Source: Pseudoramibacter alactolyticus (GTDB taxonomy: Bacteria; Bacillota; Clostridia; Eubacteriales; Eubacteriaceae). From it: DNA of 64,000 bases. This document shows positions 39,660-48,630 of the stretch, piece by piece. The notes beneath the pieces are model-generated. The model made no database searches. It was not told where the DNA came from and was given only the letters and a program-made list of their open reading frames with translations. A program made the translations under genes and the position numbers. Location of the stretch: the NCBI RefSeq assembly GCF_050908235.1, contig NZ_CP194340.1; one strand, written 5' to 3'. Numbering within the stretch: the first letter of the stretch is position 1; the number at the start of each line of letters is the position of its first letter.

Positions 39660-40905
39660 TTATGGCGGCTCGTTAAAAGCTTCGCACGTCGTGGAATGGG
39701 TGAAGATCATATCCCGCAGCGTGGTGTAAGGCAGATGCGCATCCGTCATGATCTTGATAATATTGATGATTTCGTGATATTCGGCGCAGAAGAGGTGGGT
39801 TCCGAGAATCTGATCGTCATTCGCTTGCCCTTGGGAATGGCAGCGGCCGGCAAGGTCATCACGCGGATGTGATATCCTTTGAATCTGGCCTGTGCCTCGC
39901 TGTCGCCGATGCGGGAGAAAGGCGGATCGAGGAAAGTGGTGTAGGGAATGGCGCCGCGATTTTCGGTGGTGCGGTTGCCATTGCCGTTTAGATGACCGAA
40001 GACAATACGAAAATCATCCAGGGAAAGATAGGTGAACTGCATACCGCCGCGGCATCGTCGACTGCATAGCTATGGGCAACGTTGGTTTGCAGATGTGCGT
40101 TCATCATGATGGCACCGCGCGTCGGTTTGAACGCCAGTGTTTTCGAGGGTGCGTCCATCGGTATTAGGCCGGCGTCCGGTAGCAATCAAAATGGCATCGG
40201 CAGAAAGCTCGGAAGTCCCATCAGGTATCGAAAGGTTTAACGCGGCGGCCGCCTCGCGGTCGTGAATAGCCAGCACATCCATGCTTTCAAGAAGGGCAAA
40301 ACGGCCGTGGATGCCGTCGGCGATTTCCCGGTCTTCCCGGGGCAGAAAAGTATCACCGCGTTGAATGATCGTCGAAATTGGTGAAAATGGACGCGAATTC
40401 CAAACCGATATAACCGATGATGACGATAATCGGGTGCTTGGGCAGGACCGCCAGATCCAGCAGGGCATCGCTGGTGAAAACGCGGTTGCTTTCAGCAAGG
40501 CCCGGAATCGGCGGCACGACAGACTGGGATCCGGTGTTGATCACAATGGTCTCCCCGAAAATACGTTTTTCCTGACCATCAGCAAAGCGCAGGACGAACA
40601 TGTTCATCTTCAAAGGATGCCTGGGCGTGAATGATATCATCACCGGCACCGGTCATTTTGTCGTGGTTTTTCTGACGCGGGGCACGGATCGGTTGATCTT
40701 TATCGGTGATAGTCTTTTGATAAAAAGCCGGGGGATCCTGTTCAGTGGCAGAATGAGCATGGTTTTCAAGAAATTTCGTGGGAATACAGGCGACATTGAT
40801 ACCAGGTGTCGCCGTCGCGGCGATCGTCTTTTTCAATTAAAGCAACGGACTGACCGGCTGATGCCGATTTGGCGGTTAAGGTTTTGCCGGCCCAATTGCA
40901 ATAAG
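39660..40905 (-). pseudogene. Class I pyridine nucleotide-disulfide oxidoreductase, decayed
   Basis: Remains of a ~450-residue flavoprotein disulfide reductase of the YkgC/MerA/lipoamide dehydrogenase group, scattered over at least five frames. From the 5' end: FAD-binding part with GAGKTLTAKSASAG, then INVACIPTKFL (one redox Cys kept, the other lost), VINTGSQSVVPPIPG, IIVIIGYIGLEFASIF, AILIATGRRPNT, and finally IRVMTLPAAAIP and DMIFTHSTTCEAFN near the end. Frames switch repeatedly and small deletions are evident, so this is true decay rather than one sequencing error. Confidence 0.85.
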
Positions 40906-40938
40906 TTTTTATCTTGTCATAATCCTTCGGAAATAGCA

Positions 40939-40966
40939 ATTAAAAGCATATTAGAATGCTTTTAAT
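40939..40966. terminator. Symmetric hairpin ATTAAAAGCAT/ATGCTTTTAAT
   Basis: 11-bp perfect arms, 6-base loop, T/A flanks usable on both strands. Just upstream of the decayed reductase and downstream of the YolD gene. Confidence 0.6.
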
Positions 40967-40985
40967 ATGAGATTTAAGCAAAATA

Positions 40986-41005
40986 AGCACGCCGAAGAGC
41001 GTGCT
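40986..41005 (-). terminator. Terminator of the Y-polymerase/YolD operon
   Basis: Minus strand: AGCACGC-TCTTCG-GCGTGCT followed by TATTTTG, 60 bases after the YolD-like gene. Confidence 0.72.
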
Positions 41006-41065
41006 GCAAGTTAAATTTAAATTGAATTGGAAAATACAGGCGATTGGAGAAGGTTAAAGTGGATT

Positions 41066-41524
41066 TTATATTGCGGTTGCACCGTCGGCAAAATCAATCG
41101 CGTAGAGATAATCGAGGGGAACGGCGTCTTTTCCGTCGAGCGTTATGGTGTGCTGAACAGGATCAATGGCGGCGAGTTTTCCGGTTTGTTCTGCTGTTAT
41201 TCCGCGATCGGGCAAATCCGAATCGGGAATAAAGTAGATAAGTTTTAATATCGGGGATTGCCCGTCGCTTAAAAGTGAACAAAGGTGCTGCAAACGGCGA
41301 TTGATGGTCAGGCGTTCCTCATCGGCGAGCAAGCGCAGCGGTGCTGTGCGCCCTTTTTTGTGCGCCAGTGCCTGATCGTAGCCTTTTAAAGCGGCAAAAG
41401 GAGCGAAAATCTTGGCGCGACGGCAGATGGTCATCGGCGGATGACGGCGGGAAAAAGCATCGCTGTCATGTCGGGGACGGGTAGCCTCTAAAGGATAAAT
41501 GCCGGTGTGAGATGCTTTTTTCAT
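41066..41524 (-). CDS. YolD-like protein
   Basis: 152-residue partner protein of Y-family polymerases. The segment RAKIFAPFAALKGYDQAL is the YolD hallmark; the rest is hydrophilic with a C-terminal beta region (LDYLYAIDFADG). Its start overlaps the polymerase stop by 4 bases, so the two are co-translated. Usual order in Firmicutes is yolD before the polymerase; here it is after. Role: probably SOS-linked translesion synthesis accessory (inference from family context). Confidence 0.85.
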   Translation of the reverse strand: MKKASHTGIYPLEATRPRHDSDAFSRRHPPMTICRRAKIFAPFAALKGYDQALAHKKGRTAPLRLLADEERLTINRRLQHLCSLLSDGQSPILKLIYFIPDSDLPDRGITAEQTGKLAAIDPVQHTITLDGKDAVPLDYLYAIDFADGATAI

Positions 41525-42900
41525 GCGTGGTGGCCTCCGATTTCTGCATTGCGCGCCAAAGTGGTGGCGTGCTTTTGAAGATCCATGGCTTTAAAAACAG
41601 CACTTTTGCCATATCGTCTGCGAAGGGTGTTCAGGGTTTTTTGCAATTTTAGATCCTGGGAATCATTGTCGGGATCGTCAAAAAAGCTAAGCTGATGAGG
41701 GGTAGTCTTGGCCTGAGAAACGCGATTGGCGGTGACCATTAATCGTTTAATGGTTAAGTCGGGATTGGCGATGCGTTCGTACAAAGCGAGGGTTTGACGG
41801 ATGATCAGATCGGAACGGCAGGTTGGCGATGCAAAGTGGGTCGTACCATGTGCGTGCTTAGGAACACGCCGGCCATAACGATCGATATGGATTTCCCCGC
41901 GATAGCGCCCAGAGTCAACCGATTCCCGGTCATATCCCAAATCGATGGTAACGCCTTCTGCTAAAAGTGATTGATCCACAAGGTCGAGCACCAAAGCTTC
42001 CGCCATTTCCCGAAGGATCAGGGCGGCTTCTTCATAGCGATAGGGATGCTGGAGTACCTGACCGGAGCCAAGGGAACGGCTCGTTGGGTGATAGTGTTTG
42101 ATATCGGACAAGGTACAGGGTTCAATGCCCCAAGCGTGATCGATGAGAATTTCCGCGTCGATGCCGAAATGCCGGTAGAGGGATTCCTCGTCGGTGAAGG
42201 AACGCGCGGCAATATCCCCCATGGTGAATAATCGTTGGGATTGGAGTTTCTGAAGCGTCCCGGGACCAATGCGCCAGAAATCGGTCAGCGGCTGATAATC
42301 CCATAATTTTTCGCGGTAACTGCGCTCATCTAAAGCTGCGATGCGCACGCCATCGCCATTCGGTGAAACATGCTTGGCCACGATATCCATCGCGATCTTT
42401 GCCAGATAAAGGTTGGTGCCGATACCGGCGGTGGCGGTGATACCGGTGGTCTGCAGGATATCGCGGATGATGCGCATGGCCAGTTCACGAGCTGTTAAAC
42501 CGTAAGTTTTTAAATAAGGCGTCACGTCGATAAAAACTTCATTAATCGAATAAACGTGGATATCCTCCGGCGCGATATACTGAAGATAAATGGCATAAAT
42601 ATCAGCGGAGACCTGGATATAATGGGCCATCTGCGGCGGTTCAATGATAAAGGGAATGGCCCGGCCAGTGCGCCGGGAAAGGCGATCTAACCGCTGACGC
42701 ACCTCGAAGAGACGGGGGCGTCCGGGAACGCCGAGGGCCTCTAATGCCGGTGAAACGGCCAGACAAATTGTTTTGTCGGTCCGGTTTTTGTTGGCGACCA
42801 CCAATCTCGTTTTGAGCGGATCAAGGCCTCGGTCCACACAGGCGACCGAGGCATAAAAGGATTTAAGATCGATGCAAAGGTATTGTGGCTGTGTTGTCAT
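41521..42900 (-). CDS. Y-family DNA polymerase (UmuC/UvrX type)
   Basis: 459-residue translesion polymerase. Palm motifs CIDLKSFYASVACVDRGLDP (first catalytic Asp) and YSINEVFIDVTPYL, where the usual SIDE metal-ligand motif reads SINE (Asp replaced by Asn, Glu kept); the next conserved unit is ATAGIGTNLYLAKIAMDI. Then thumb and little-finger domains (RIGPGTLQKL; SRSLGSGQVL). Start ATG 42900; in front is a run of eight Gs acting as ribosome site, and an in-frame TTG lies at 42915. No LexA/DinR box of GAAC-N4-GTTC form is seen upstream. Co-transcribed with the YolD-like gene. Confidence 0.9.
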   Translation of the reverse strand: MTTQPQYLCIDLKSFYASVACVDRGLDPLKTRLVVANKNRTDKTICLAVSPALEALGVPGRPRLFEVRQRLDRLSRRTGRAIPFIIEPPQMAHYIQVSADIYAIYLQYIAPEDIHVYSINEVFIDVTPYLKTYGLTARELAMRIIRDILQTTGITATAGIGTNLYLAKIAMDIVAKHVSPNGDGVRIAALDERSYREKLWDYQPLTDFWRIGPGTLQKLQSQRLFTMGDIAARSFTDEESLYRHFGIDAEILIDHAWGIEPCTLSDIKHYHPTSRSLGSGQVLQHPYRYEEAALILREMAEALVLDLVDQSLLAEGVTIDLGYDRESVDSGRYRGEIHIDRYGRRVPKHAHGTTHFASPTCRSDLIIRQTLALYERIANPDLTIKRLMVTANRVSQAKTTPHQLSFFDDPDNDSQDLKLQKTLNTLRRRYGKSAVFKAMDLQKHATTLARNAEIGGHHA

Positions 42901-42905
42901 GGCAT

Positions 42906-42913
42906 CCCCCCCC
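42906..42913 (-). promoter_or_regulatory. G8 ribosome-binding tract of the Y-family polymerase
   Basis: Eight consecutive Gs on the minus strand, 5 bases before ATG 42900; no other Shine-Dalgarno sequence is present. Homopolymers slip during replication, so the strength or spacing of the site could vary. Confidence 0.5.
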
Positions 42914-43092
42914 AATAAAGTTCTTTATATAGAAATATATTATCATAAAAAATAATAAAAAGAAAAAATATTTTTGAATTTTAGTTTGGTGTGCAGTGGA
43001 AATCCGAATGCGCGTCGGGGGATGGATGAATCGCTTAAAAGAAATCGGAAAGGAACGAACGAATCGCCACGGCGGTTTAGAAAATAAGCCAT

Positions 43093-43117
43093 AAAAAATC
43101 CACCTTGAAAGTGGATT
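43093..43117 (-). terminator. Terminator of csoR-like gene
   Basis: Minus strand: AATCCAC-TTTCAAG-GTGGATTTTTT, just downstream of the regulator gene. Confidence 0.88.
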
Positions 43118-43130
43118 GCCATGGTTAAAA

Positions 43131-43406
43131 TTATTTCATGTTGGCAAAGCGTTCCACGGCTTTGGCAAAACTGGCAATGGTTTTGTCCGCATCGCCATGT
43201 TCGATGCCATCGCGCACGCAATGATGAAGATGCCCTTCCAAAACAACCTGACCGACCTTGTGTGTGGCAGATTTGACTGCGTTGATCTGGGCAAGGATGT
43301 CTTCGCAAGGGATGTCTTCGTCAATCATGCGGTCGATGGCCTGAACCTGACCGATAATTTTTTTTAAACGTCTGTGCAAATTTTCGGAGTCCATGCACTG
43401 TTTCAT
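43131..43406 (-). CDS. csoR: CsoR/RcnR-family metal-sensing repressor
   Basis: 91-residue all-helical DNA-binding repressor. Start ATG 43406, with GGTGGTG upstream. Family core HRRLKKIIGQVQAIDRMI. Metal ligands follow the copper-sensor pattern Cys-x24-His-x3-Cys: Cys in DIPCEDIL, then His and Cys in EGHLHHCV, which favours Cu(I) CsoR over nickel or formaldehyde sensors. No copper ATPase or chaperone gene is adjacent, so its targets lie elsewhere. Single-gene unit with its own terminator. Confidence 0.88.
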   Translation of the reverse strand: MKQCMDSENLHRRLKKIIGQVQAIDRMIDEDIPCEDILAQINAVKSATHKVGQVVLEGHLHHCVRDGIEHGDADKTIASFAKAVERFANMK

Positions 43407-43501
43407 GTTATCACCACCATATCTCGTCAATGTTTTGAATTATTATATCATTTAAGGGAAAGGATGCAAGCACCGGGATTTAAGGCTTGGGATTAAAAGT
43501 T

Positions 43502-43530
43502 GTCGCGGTATTTGGCGCATGCTATAATAA
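43502..43530 (+). promoter_or_regulatory. Promoter of radC
   Basis: TTGTCG, 17 bases, TATAAT (starting at about 43525), with TGC before the -10 (CATGCTATAATAAA), similar to the metY promoter core. Confidence 0.6.
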
Positions 43531-43562
43531 ATAATAAATTGGCTGAAAGGCTGAGAGGAAAA

Positions 43563-44270
43563 ATGAAAATGCACATGACGATTCGGGAGATGGCAGCAGA
43601 TGACAAACCCAGAGAAAAAATGATGGCGCATGGCGCGAAGACCATGAGCAGCGCAGAGCTTATCGCCATCATTATCGGTTCAGGCGAGCGTCGGGTGACC
43701 GCGGTGGATCTGGCGCGGAAATTGCTCCATGCCTATGACGATGATTTGAATCGTTTGTATCAGGCGTCGGTTTCAGAATTGTGCAACGATCAGGTGCTCA
43801 AGGGTATTGGCGTGGCTAAGGCCTGTAAAATCAAAGCAGCTCTGGAATTGGGGCACCGTATTCAGCGCCGACCTGATCATTTTCCCGTGGTTAAGAATCC
43901 GGACGATGTCGCCGCGTTTTTAAATGAGGTCATTTGGGACATCAGACGAGAACATTTTTTTGTTTTATTGCTGGACACCAAGCATAAAATTTTTAAAGCC
44001 GAGGAAGTCTCTGTCGGGACGCTCAATAGTTCTCTGGTGCATCCGCGGGAAGTTTTTTATCCGGCGATACGTCAAAGCGCTTCTGCAATTATTTTGGCGC
44101 ACAATCGCCCATCCGGGGATGTGACGCCGAGCGAGGAAGATCTGGCGCTGACGAATCGGTTAGTTCAGGTCGGCGAGATCATGGGCATTCCGATTCTTGA
44201 TCATTTTATCGTTGGAGGTACGGTTTCTGCCGATTATTTTAGTTTTAAGCAAACCGGTTATATGGCATGA
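43563..44270 (+). CDS. radC: RadC-like JAB-domain protein
   Basis: 235 residues. Helix-hairpin-helix region (LKGIGVAKACKIKAALELG) followed by a JAB/MPN domain. The JAMM-type metal site, normally HxH-x10-D in HNHPSG, reads HNRPSGDVTPSEED: His180 kept, Arg182 in place of the second His, Asp193 kept. So zinc binding and any peptidase activity may be impaired. Start ATG 43563 (GAGAGGAAAA upstream) in a Met-rich start (MKMHMTI). The RadC name comes from an old repair assignment that has been questioned for the family; function open. Confidence 0.88.
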   Translation: MKMHMTIREMAADDKPREKMMAHGAKTMSSAELIAIIIGSGERRVTAVDLARKLLHAYDDDLNRLYQASVSELCNDQVLKGIGVAKACKIKAALELGHRIQRRPDHFPVVKNPDDVAAFLNEVIWDIRREHFFVLLLDTKHKIFKAEEVSVGTLNSSLVHPREVFYPAIRQSASAIILAHNRPSGDVTPSEEDLALTNRLVQVGEIMGIPILDHFIVGGTVSADYFSFKQTGYMA

Positions 44271-44334
44271 GTAGTTTTAATTTTTTTTGAAAATGAATTG
44301 ATTTAACCGAGGCTTTACCATAAAATTAAATACT

Positions 44335-45252
44335 GTGAATAATAAAGGAATTAATTACTATCATTACGAAAACCAATGTGAAGAAGTAATGCCGCTGCGC
44401 GTTTATCTGCAGAAAATTCAGGGATACTCTAGTCGCATTTTGCGCCGAATCATTCGAGACGGCCGACTAATGATCAATGGAAAAGACCGCTGGCTTGTGG
44501 ATGATGTTCACCGTGGCGACACGATAGAAGTGATGCTTCCAAGGGAATCTGTCGATGTGCGGCCGGTTCGGGGGATCGTGGATATTATCTACGAGGATGA
44601 TGAAATTCTGGCAGTGAATAAGGATGCCGGATTGGTCACCCATCCGACCAAAAGTCATCAGTTGGATACGCTGGGGAATTTAGTGGCCGGTTATTTTGAA
44701 TCGACTGGGCAGTACGCAAAAGTGCGGTTTGTGACACGGCTTGACAGTGATACCTCCGGGGTGATTGTGATTGCAAAGAACAAATATATTCATCATTATT
44801 TGCAATCTCACCAGTTAATTCCAAAACCGGAGAAGCGCTATCTTGCTTTTGTTAATGGTTGCCCGGAGGAAATGGTCGGCACCATTGATTTGCCCATCGG
44901 CAGGGCAGAAGATGGTATCCATCGCTGTGTCATGCCGGAGGGGAAACCTTCAATCACACATTACCGTGTGGTCGAGACCTTTCCCGAACAAAAGGCTTCG
45001 GCGATTGCGCTGCGATTAGAGACAGGAAGAACCCATCAGATTCGGGTGCATCTGGCCACAATAGGCTGCCCGATTATTGGCGATTCGCTTTACAATACGA
45101 CGGCGGACGGGGCTTACGGCATTCGACGGACGGCTTTACATGCGCGATCGATTGCATTATCCCTTCCGAAAACCGGGCAGCATATTTTATATGCGCCTTT
45201 AAAATCAGATTTGGTTAACCTGCAGCACCAATTGCGGGGCAATTGTGAATAA
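44335..45252 (+). CDS. RluA-family pseudouridine synthase
   Basis: 305-residue RNA-modifying enzyme. An N-terminal S4-like domain (VYLQKIQGYSSRILRRIIRDGRLMING) is followed by the catalytic domain. Its active-site motif is VTRLDSDTSGVIVIAKN (catalytic Asp in RLDSDTSG), and ETGRTHQIRVHLATIGCPIIGDSLY is the other hallmark. Target (23S rRNA or tRNA) cannot be assigned. GTG 44335 lacks a strong ribosome site; ATG 44392, after GAAGAAGTA, would trim 19 residues and is a fair alternative. Followed 25 bases later by the PBP gene. Confidence 0.92.
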   Translation: MNNKGINYYHYENQCEEVMPLRVYLQKIQGYSSRILRRIIRDGRLMINGKDRWLVDDVHRGDTIEVMLPRESVDVRPVRGIVDIIYEDDEILAVNKDAGLVTHPTKSHQLDTLGNLVAGYFESTGQYAKVRFVTRLDSDTSGVIVIAKNKYIHHYLQSHQLIPKPEKRYLAFVNGCPEEMVGTIDLPIGRAEDGIHRCVMPEGKPSITHYRVVETFPEQKASAIALRLETGRTHQIRVHLATIGCPIIGDSLYNTTADGAYGIRRTALHARSIALSLPKTGQHILYAPLKSDLVNLQHQLRGNCE

Positions 45253-45277
45253 GAGAAGAAAATAGAAGGATGAGCAA

Positions 45278-47716
45278 ATGGATGAAGAAAAAACTAAGCG
45301 CGGAATAACGAACCAGCCGGAGGGCAGTAGAGGTCTGCCCAAACGGGGAGATGGCCAAACGCCCAAACATTTTTCTTTTAGTTCTTTTAAAGGGAAGGTG
45401 CCGTCAAACGACGAGGTGACAGCGGAAGAAACATCCCGGATGGCAGAGCCATTGACGCCTGAAATGACGGCAGACAACGATGTGATACCGAATGCTTCTG
45501 ACAGTGAACCTTGGGAAAAGCAAGTTGAGCAAATGGATAATGTCGATGCACCGGAAGTAGGGGCCGCCATTGAAAATTTAAATGCGGCAGCAGGGAAAAA
45601 AGATGAATCGAAAGCGCCAAAGCGCCAAGGGTTGCCCAGAAGAAATGCAAGACAGGCATCAAGATCAATGCCGGAGCAGACAGCAGAAAAACAAGATGAC
45701 ACAACAATGAGCGAAACAGCAAAGAAAAAAACAGAAGCCAAGCGATCGACCGGGAAGGGGCGAAAAGCCAATTCGGGTAAAACGGTTAAAGCGAAGAAAA
45801 AACGCAAAGGCAGCAGCGATGGAAAAACACCGATGGGTTTGCCGAGCAAAAAGAAAAAGAAAAAAGGCATGCGGACCTGGATGAAAGTTTTGATTGTGCT
45901 GCTGATTCTGGCCTTGGCAGGCATTGCGGCCGTTGTCGGACTCTATCAATATAATCGCCAAGATATTTCCGATTATAAATATTCTCAGAAGCAAAAGACA
46001 CAGATCATTTCAGCAGATAATCAAACTATTGGATCGCTGTTTTCAGAGAATAGAACGTATGTTTCTTTAAATCAAATTCCGGACAATATGAAAAATGCAT
46101 TGATTTCGATTGAAGACAGTCGGTTTTACGATCATGGCGGCGTGGATTATTTTGGGATTGCGCGTTCCATGGTGTCCAATATGGTCAGCCGCAATGCAAC
46201 CAATCAGGGGGCCAGCACCATTACTCAGCAATTAGCGAGACTGTTGTTCTTGCCGGATATTTCGACAGAACAGACGCTGGGCGACTCCATTAATCGTAAA
46301 TTCAAAGAAATTTCCATTGCCTGGCAGCTCGAAGATAAATATTCTAAGAATCAAATTCTGGAAATGTATCTGAACGAATATTATTTTGGGTCATCAGCAT
46401 ATGGGATTGAAGAAGCGGCCAAGACCTATTTTGGCAAGGATATTTGGAGTTGCAATTTGGCAGAGTGCGCCATGCTGGCAGGATTGCCGCAGGCACCGTC
46501 TGCCTACGCGCCAAACGCCCACTATTCAGCAGCAAAGCATCGACAGGAACAGGTATTGGATCGGATGACCAAACTGGGTTATATCACCGAAAAGGAAGCG
46601 AAGGCAGCTAAAGCGACACAGATTAATGTTGCAAAATTTGATTCCAGTTCACTGAACAATCAAGTGAGATCGGGGTACGAAAAGTTTGTCAATCGAGCGT
46701 TGCAGCAATATGCAGAGGCACAGGCACCTTCTGTGATGAAAACTCAGGGAATTTCCAGAAGTGAAGCCATTAAATACACTCGCAAAAAAGTGGCGAGCGG
46801 CGGGTATAAAATTTACACGACGGTTAACACAGGCATGCAGCAGCAGGCACAGTCGATTTCGCAGAGCAGGTATCCGACGGGCAGCAGTGTGACGAACGCG
46901 ATTGTGACGATGGATTTGGATGGCTCTGTCCGCGCCTATTATGGTGGCAACACGCAGATTGATATGGCCAATACCGCCAGACAGCCGGGCTCTAACATTA
47001 AACCGCTCTATTATAGCGGCGCGATCGATAAAGGATTGTTTACGGCTGGTTCAACCTTGCCCAATCATTTCAGTCTGGGCAACTGGACGCCGGCGTCCCA
47101 TGGGAAAGGGGCATCGGTATCGCTGACCACGGCCATCGTGCAATCACTCAACGCGCCTTCGGCCTATGTGATGTATCGGATGGGTGTTAAAACTTCCATC
47201 GAGTGGATGAAAACCATGGGCATCACCACTTTCACCGATAATGATTATAATGTGGCGACTTCCCTTGGTGGGATGAGCAATGGGATTAAACCGATTGAAA
47301 TGGCGGCAGCCTTTAACGTTTTTAATAATAGCGGGGTTTATAATCAGCCGAAGTTTATCACAAAAGTGGAAAATGACAATGGCACGACGATTTTTAAAGC
47401 GTCAGATCTGAATCTCGATTCGCATCAGGTGATGAAACAGTCGACGGCAACGACGATGAAGAGCATTTTGCGCCAGGTTGTTACCAGCGGGACAGGGACC
47501 GCAGCCAATGTTTATTCGACGGCTGGAAAAACGGGAACCACTGACGCTGGGAAGGATTTGTGGTTCACCGGGATTACTGGGAATCTCACCACTACTATTT
47601 GGGTCGGTAATTTGAATAATGTGGCCCTTGGCGGATATGGGAGTCTTTCTGCCGGTATTTATGGAACCTATATGAGCCGATTGGGCGCAAACGCCCTGAT
47701 CACGGGCCTTAATTAA
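45278..47716 (+). CDS. Class A penicillin-binding protein (PBP1A type)
   Basis: 812-residue bifunctional peptidoglycan synthase. A ~200-residue cytosolic tail, first acidic/neutral then very Lys-rich (KKKKKKGMRTW), is followed by one transmembrane helix (about 202-225). The GT51 transglycosylase has EDSRFYDHGGVDYFGIARS and GASTITQQLARLL; the transpeptidase has SNIK (SxxK, ~571), SLN (SxN) and KTGTT (~750). The family often has a shorter cytosolic tail. Start ATG 45278, ribosome site AGAAGGATG. A terminator follows. Confidence 0.94.
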   Translation: MDEEKTKRGITNQPEGSRGLPKRGDGQTPKHFSFSSFKGKVPSNDEVTAEETSRMAEPLTPEMTADNDVIPNASDSEPWEKQVEQMDNVDAPEVGAAIENLNAAAGKKDESKAPKRQGLPRRNARQASRSMPEQTAEKQDDTTMSETAKKKTEAKRSTGKGRKANSGKTVKAKKKRKGSSDGKTPMGLPSKKKKKKGMRTWMKVLIVLLILALAGIAAVVGLYQYNRQDISDYKYSQKQKTQIISADNQTIGSLFSENRTYVSLNQIPDNMKNALISIEDSRFYDHGGVDYFGIARSMVSNMVSRNATNQGASTITQQLARLLFLPDISTEQTLGDSINRKFKEISIAWQLEDKYSKNQILEMYLNEYYFGSSAYGIEEAAKTYFGKDIWSCNLAECAMLAGLPQAPSAYAPNAHYSAAKHRQEQVLDRMTKLGYITEKEAKAAKATQINVAKFDSSSLNNQVRSGYEKFVNRALQQYAEAQAPSVMKTQGISRSEAIKYTRKKVASGGYKIYTTVNTGMQQQAQSISQSRYPTGSSVTNAIVTMDLDGSVRAYYGGNTQIDMANTARQPGSNIKPLYYSGAIDKGLFTAGSTLPNHFSLGNWTPASHGKGASVSLTTAIVQSLNAPSAYVMYRMGVKTSIEWMKTMGITTFTDNDYNVATSLGGMSNGIKPIEMAAAFNVFNNSGVYNQPKFITKVENDNGTTIFKASDLNLDSHQVMKQSTATTMKSILRQVVTSGTGTAANVYSTAGKTGTTDAGKDLWFTGITGNLTTTIWVGNLNNVALGGYGSLSAGIYGTYMSRLGANALITGLN

Positions 47717-47750
47717 AAATCAATAGAATAGTAAAAGAGAGTAACAGCGA

Positions 47751-47786
47751 AAAAAGATCCTTGCGGGTTTCCGCAGGGATCTTTTT
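47751..47786 (+). terminator. Terminator after the PBP gene
   Basis: AAAAGATCCTTGCGG-GTTT-CCGCAGGGATCTTTTT, a long stem with one mismatch. Confidence 0.92.
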
Positions 47787-47817
47787 ACAGGCTTAAACTT
47801 AATTGAGAGGAGACCAA

Positions 47818-48513
47818 ATGAATCGGGCTGAAAGAGAAAAAGTTTTAGAGTTGCTTCAGGAACATTATGGGGATCAAAAATGCGGTCTGGATCATACGAG
47901 CCCTTTTGAACTGCTGATTGCCACCATGCTCTCGGCACAATGCACGGATGTGCGTGTTAATATTGTGACCGCCGAATTATATAAGGAACACAATACGCCG
48001 GAAACGATTTTGTCTTTGGGGGAAGCGGGGCTGTTGGAAAGAATCAAGACCTGTGGCTTAGCCAATACCAAGGCGAAAAATATCATCAAAACCTGTCATA
48101 GGCTGCTGGAAAATTTTGACGGCAAAGTGCCAAAAACCATGGCGGAACTGACCTCTCTTCCCGGCGTTGGGCGAAAAACGGCCAATGTGGTGATGAGCAA
48201 TGCCTTTGGCATTCCGGCAATCGCCGTGGATACCCATGTATTTCGGGTATCCAATCGTCTGGGATTGGGAAAAGGAAAGAATGTGACAGAAGTCGAGCGG
48301 GCATTGCAGAAGAATATCCCGAAGTCGCGCTGGTCGGCTGCCCATCATCAGTTGATTTGGCATGGCCGCAAGATTTGCTCGGCACGCAATCCCAAATGTG
48401 ATATCTGTCCTCTGGCGGACTATTGCGATATGCGCAAACACGATTTGAAGGCGATGCGAAAAACGCAGGCGGCCGAGGATGCCGCATCGGTTCTAAATAT
48501 AGAAGAAAAATAA
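47818..48513 (+). CDS. nth: Endonuclease III
   Basis: 231-residue DNA glycosylase/AP lyase for oxidised pyrimidines. Helix-hairpin-helix LPGVGRKTANVV carries the catalytic Lys; the catalytic Asp is in VDTHVFRVSNRLGL. A [4Fe-4S] cluster is formed by Cys-x6-Cys-x2-Cys-x5-Cys (CSARNPKCDICPLADYC). Start ATG 47818 behind GAGAGGAG; TTG 47803 is in frame but precedes the ribosome site. The C-terminal ~20 residues extend past the usual end. Confidence 0.96.
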   Translation: MNRAEREKVLELLQEHYGDQKCGLDHTSPFELLIATMLSAQCTDVRVNIVTAELYKEHNTPETILSLGEAGLLERIKTCGLANTKAKNIIKTCHRLLENFDGKVPKTMAELTSLPGVGRKTANVVMSNAFGIPAIAVDTHVFRVSNRLGLGKGKNVTEVERALQKNIPKSRWSAAHHQLIWHGRKICSARNPKCDICPLADYCDMRKHDLKAMRKTQAAEDAASVLNIEEK

Positions 48514-48559
48514 GTTTGAGAATCGCTGTTTTTTCGGCAAAACTGGCAAAGATTCAGGC

Positions 48560-48588
48560 TTGATTGAAAAAAATAGCTATGATATACT
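48560..48588 (+). promoter_or_regulatory. Promoter of the tig-clpP-clpX cluster
   Basis: TTGATT at 48560-48565, a 17-base spacer, TATACT at 48583-48588, 42 bases upstream of tig. No CIRCE is found here, unlike the first lon. Confidence 0.72.
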
Positions 48589-48630
48589 TTAAAAATTGAA
48601 AAGCCATAAATATTGTTGTTGGAGGATATA

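Noticed and set aside
42901..42990. SOS (LexA/DinR) box upstream of the Y-family polymerase
   Set aside because: No GAAC-N4-GTTC-like palindrome in the upstream stretch.
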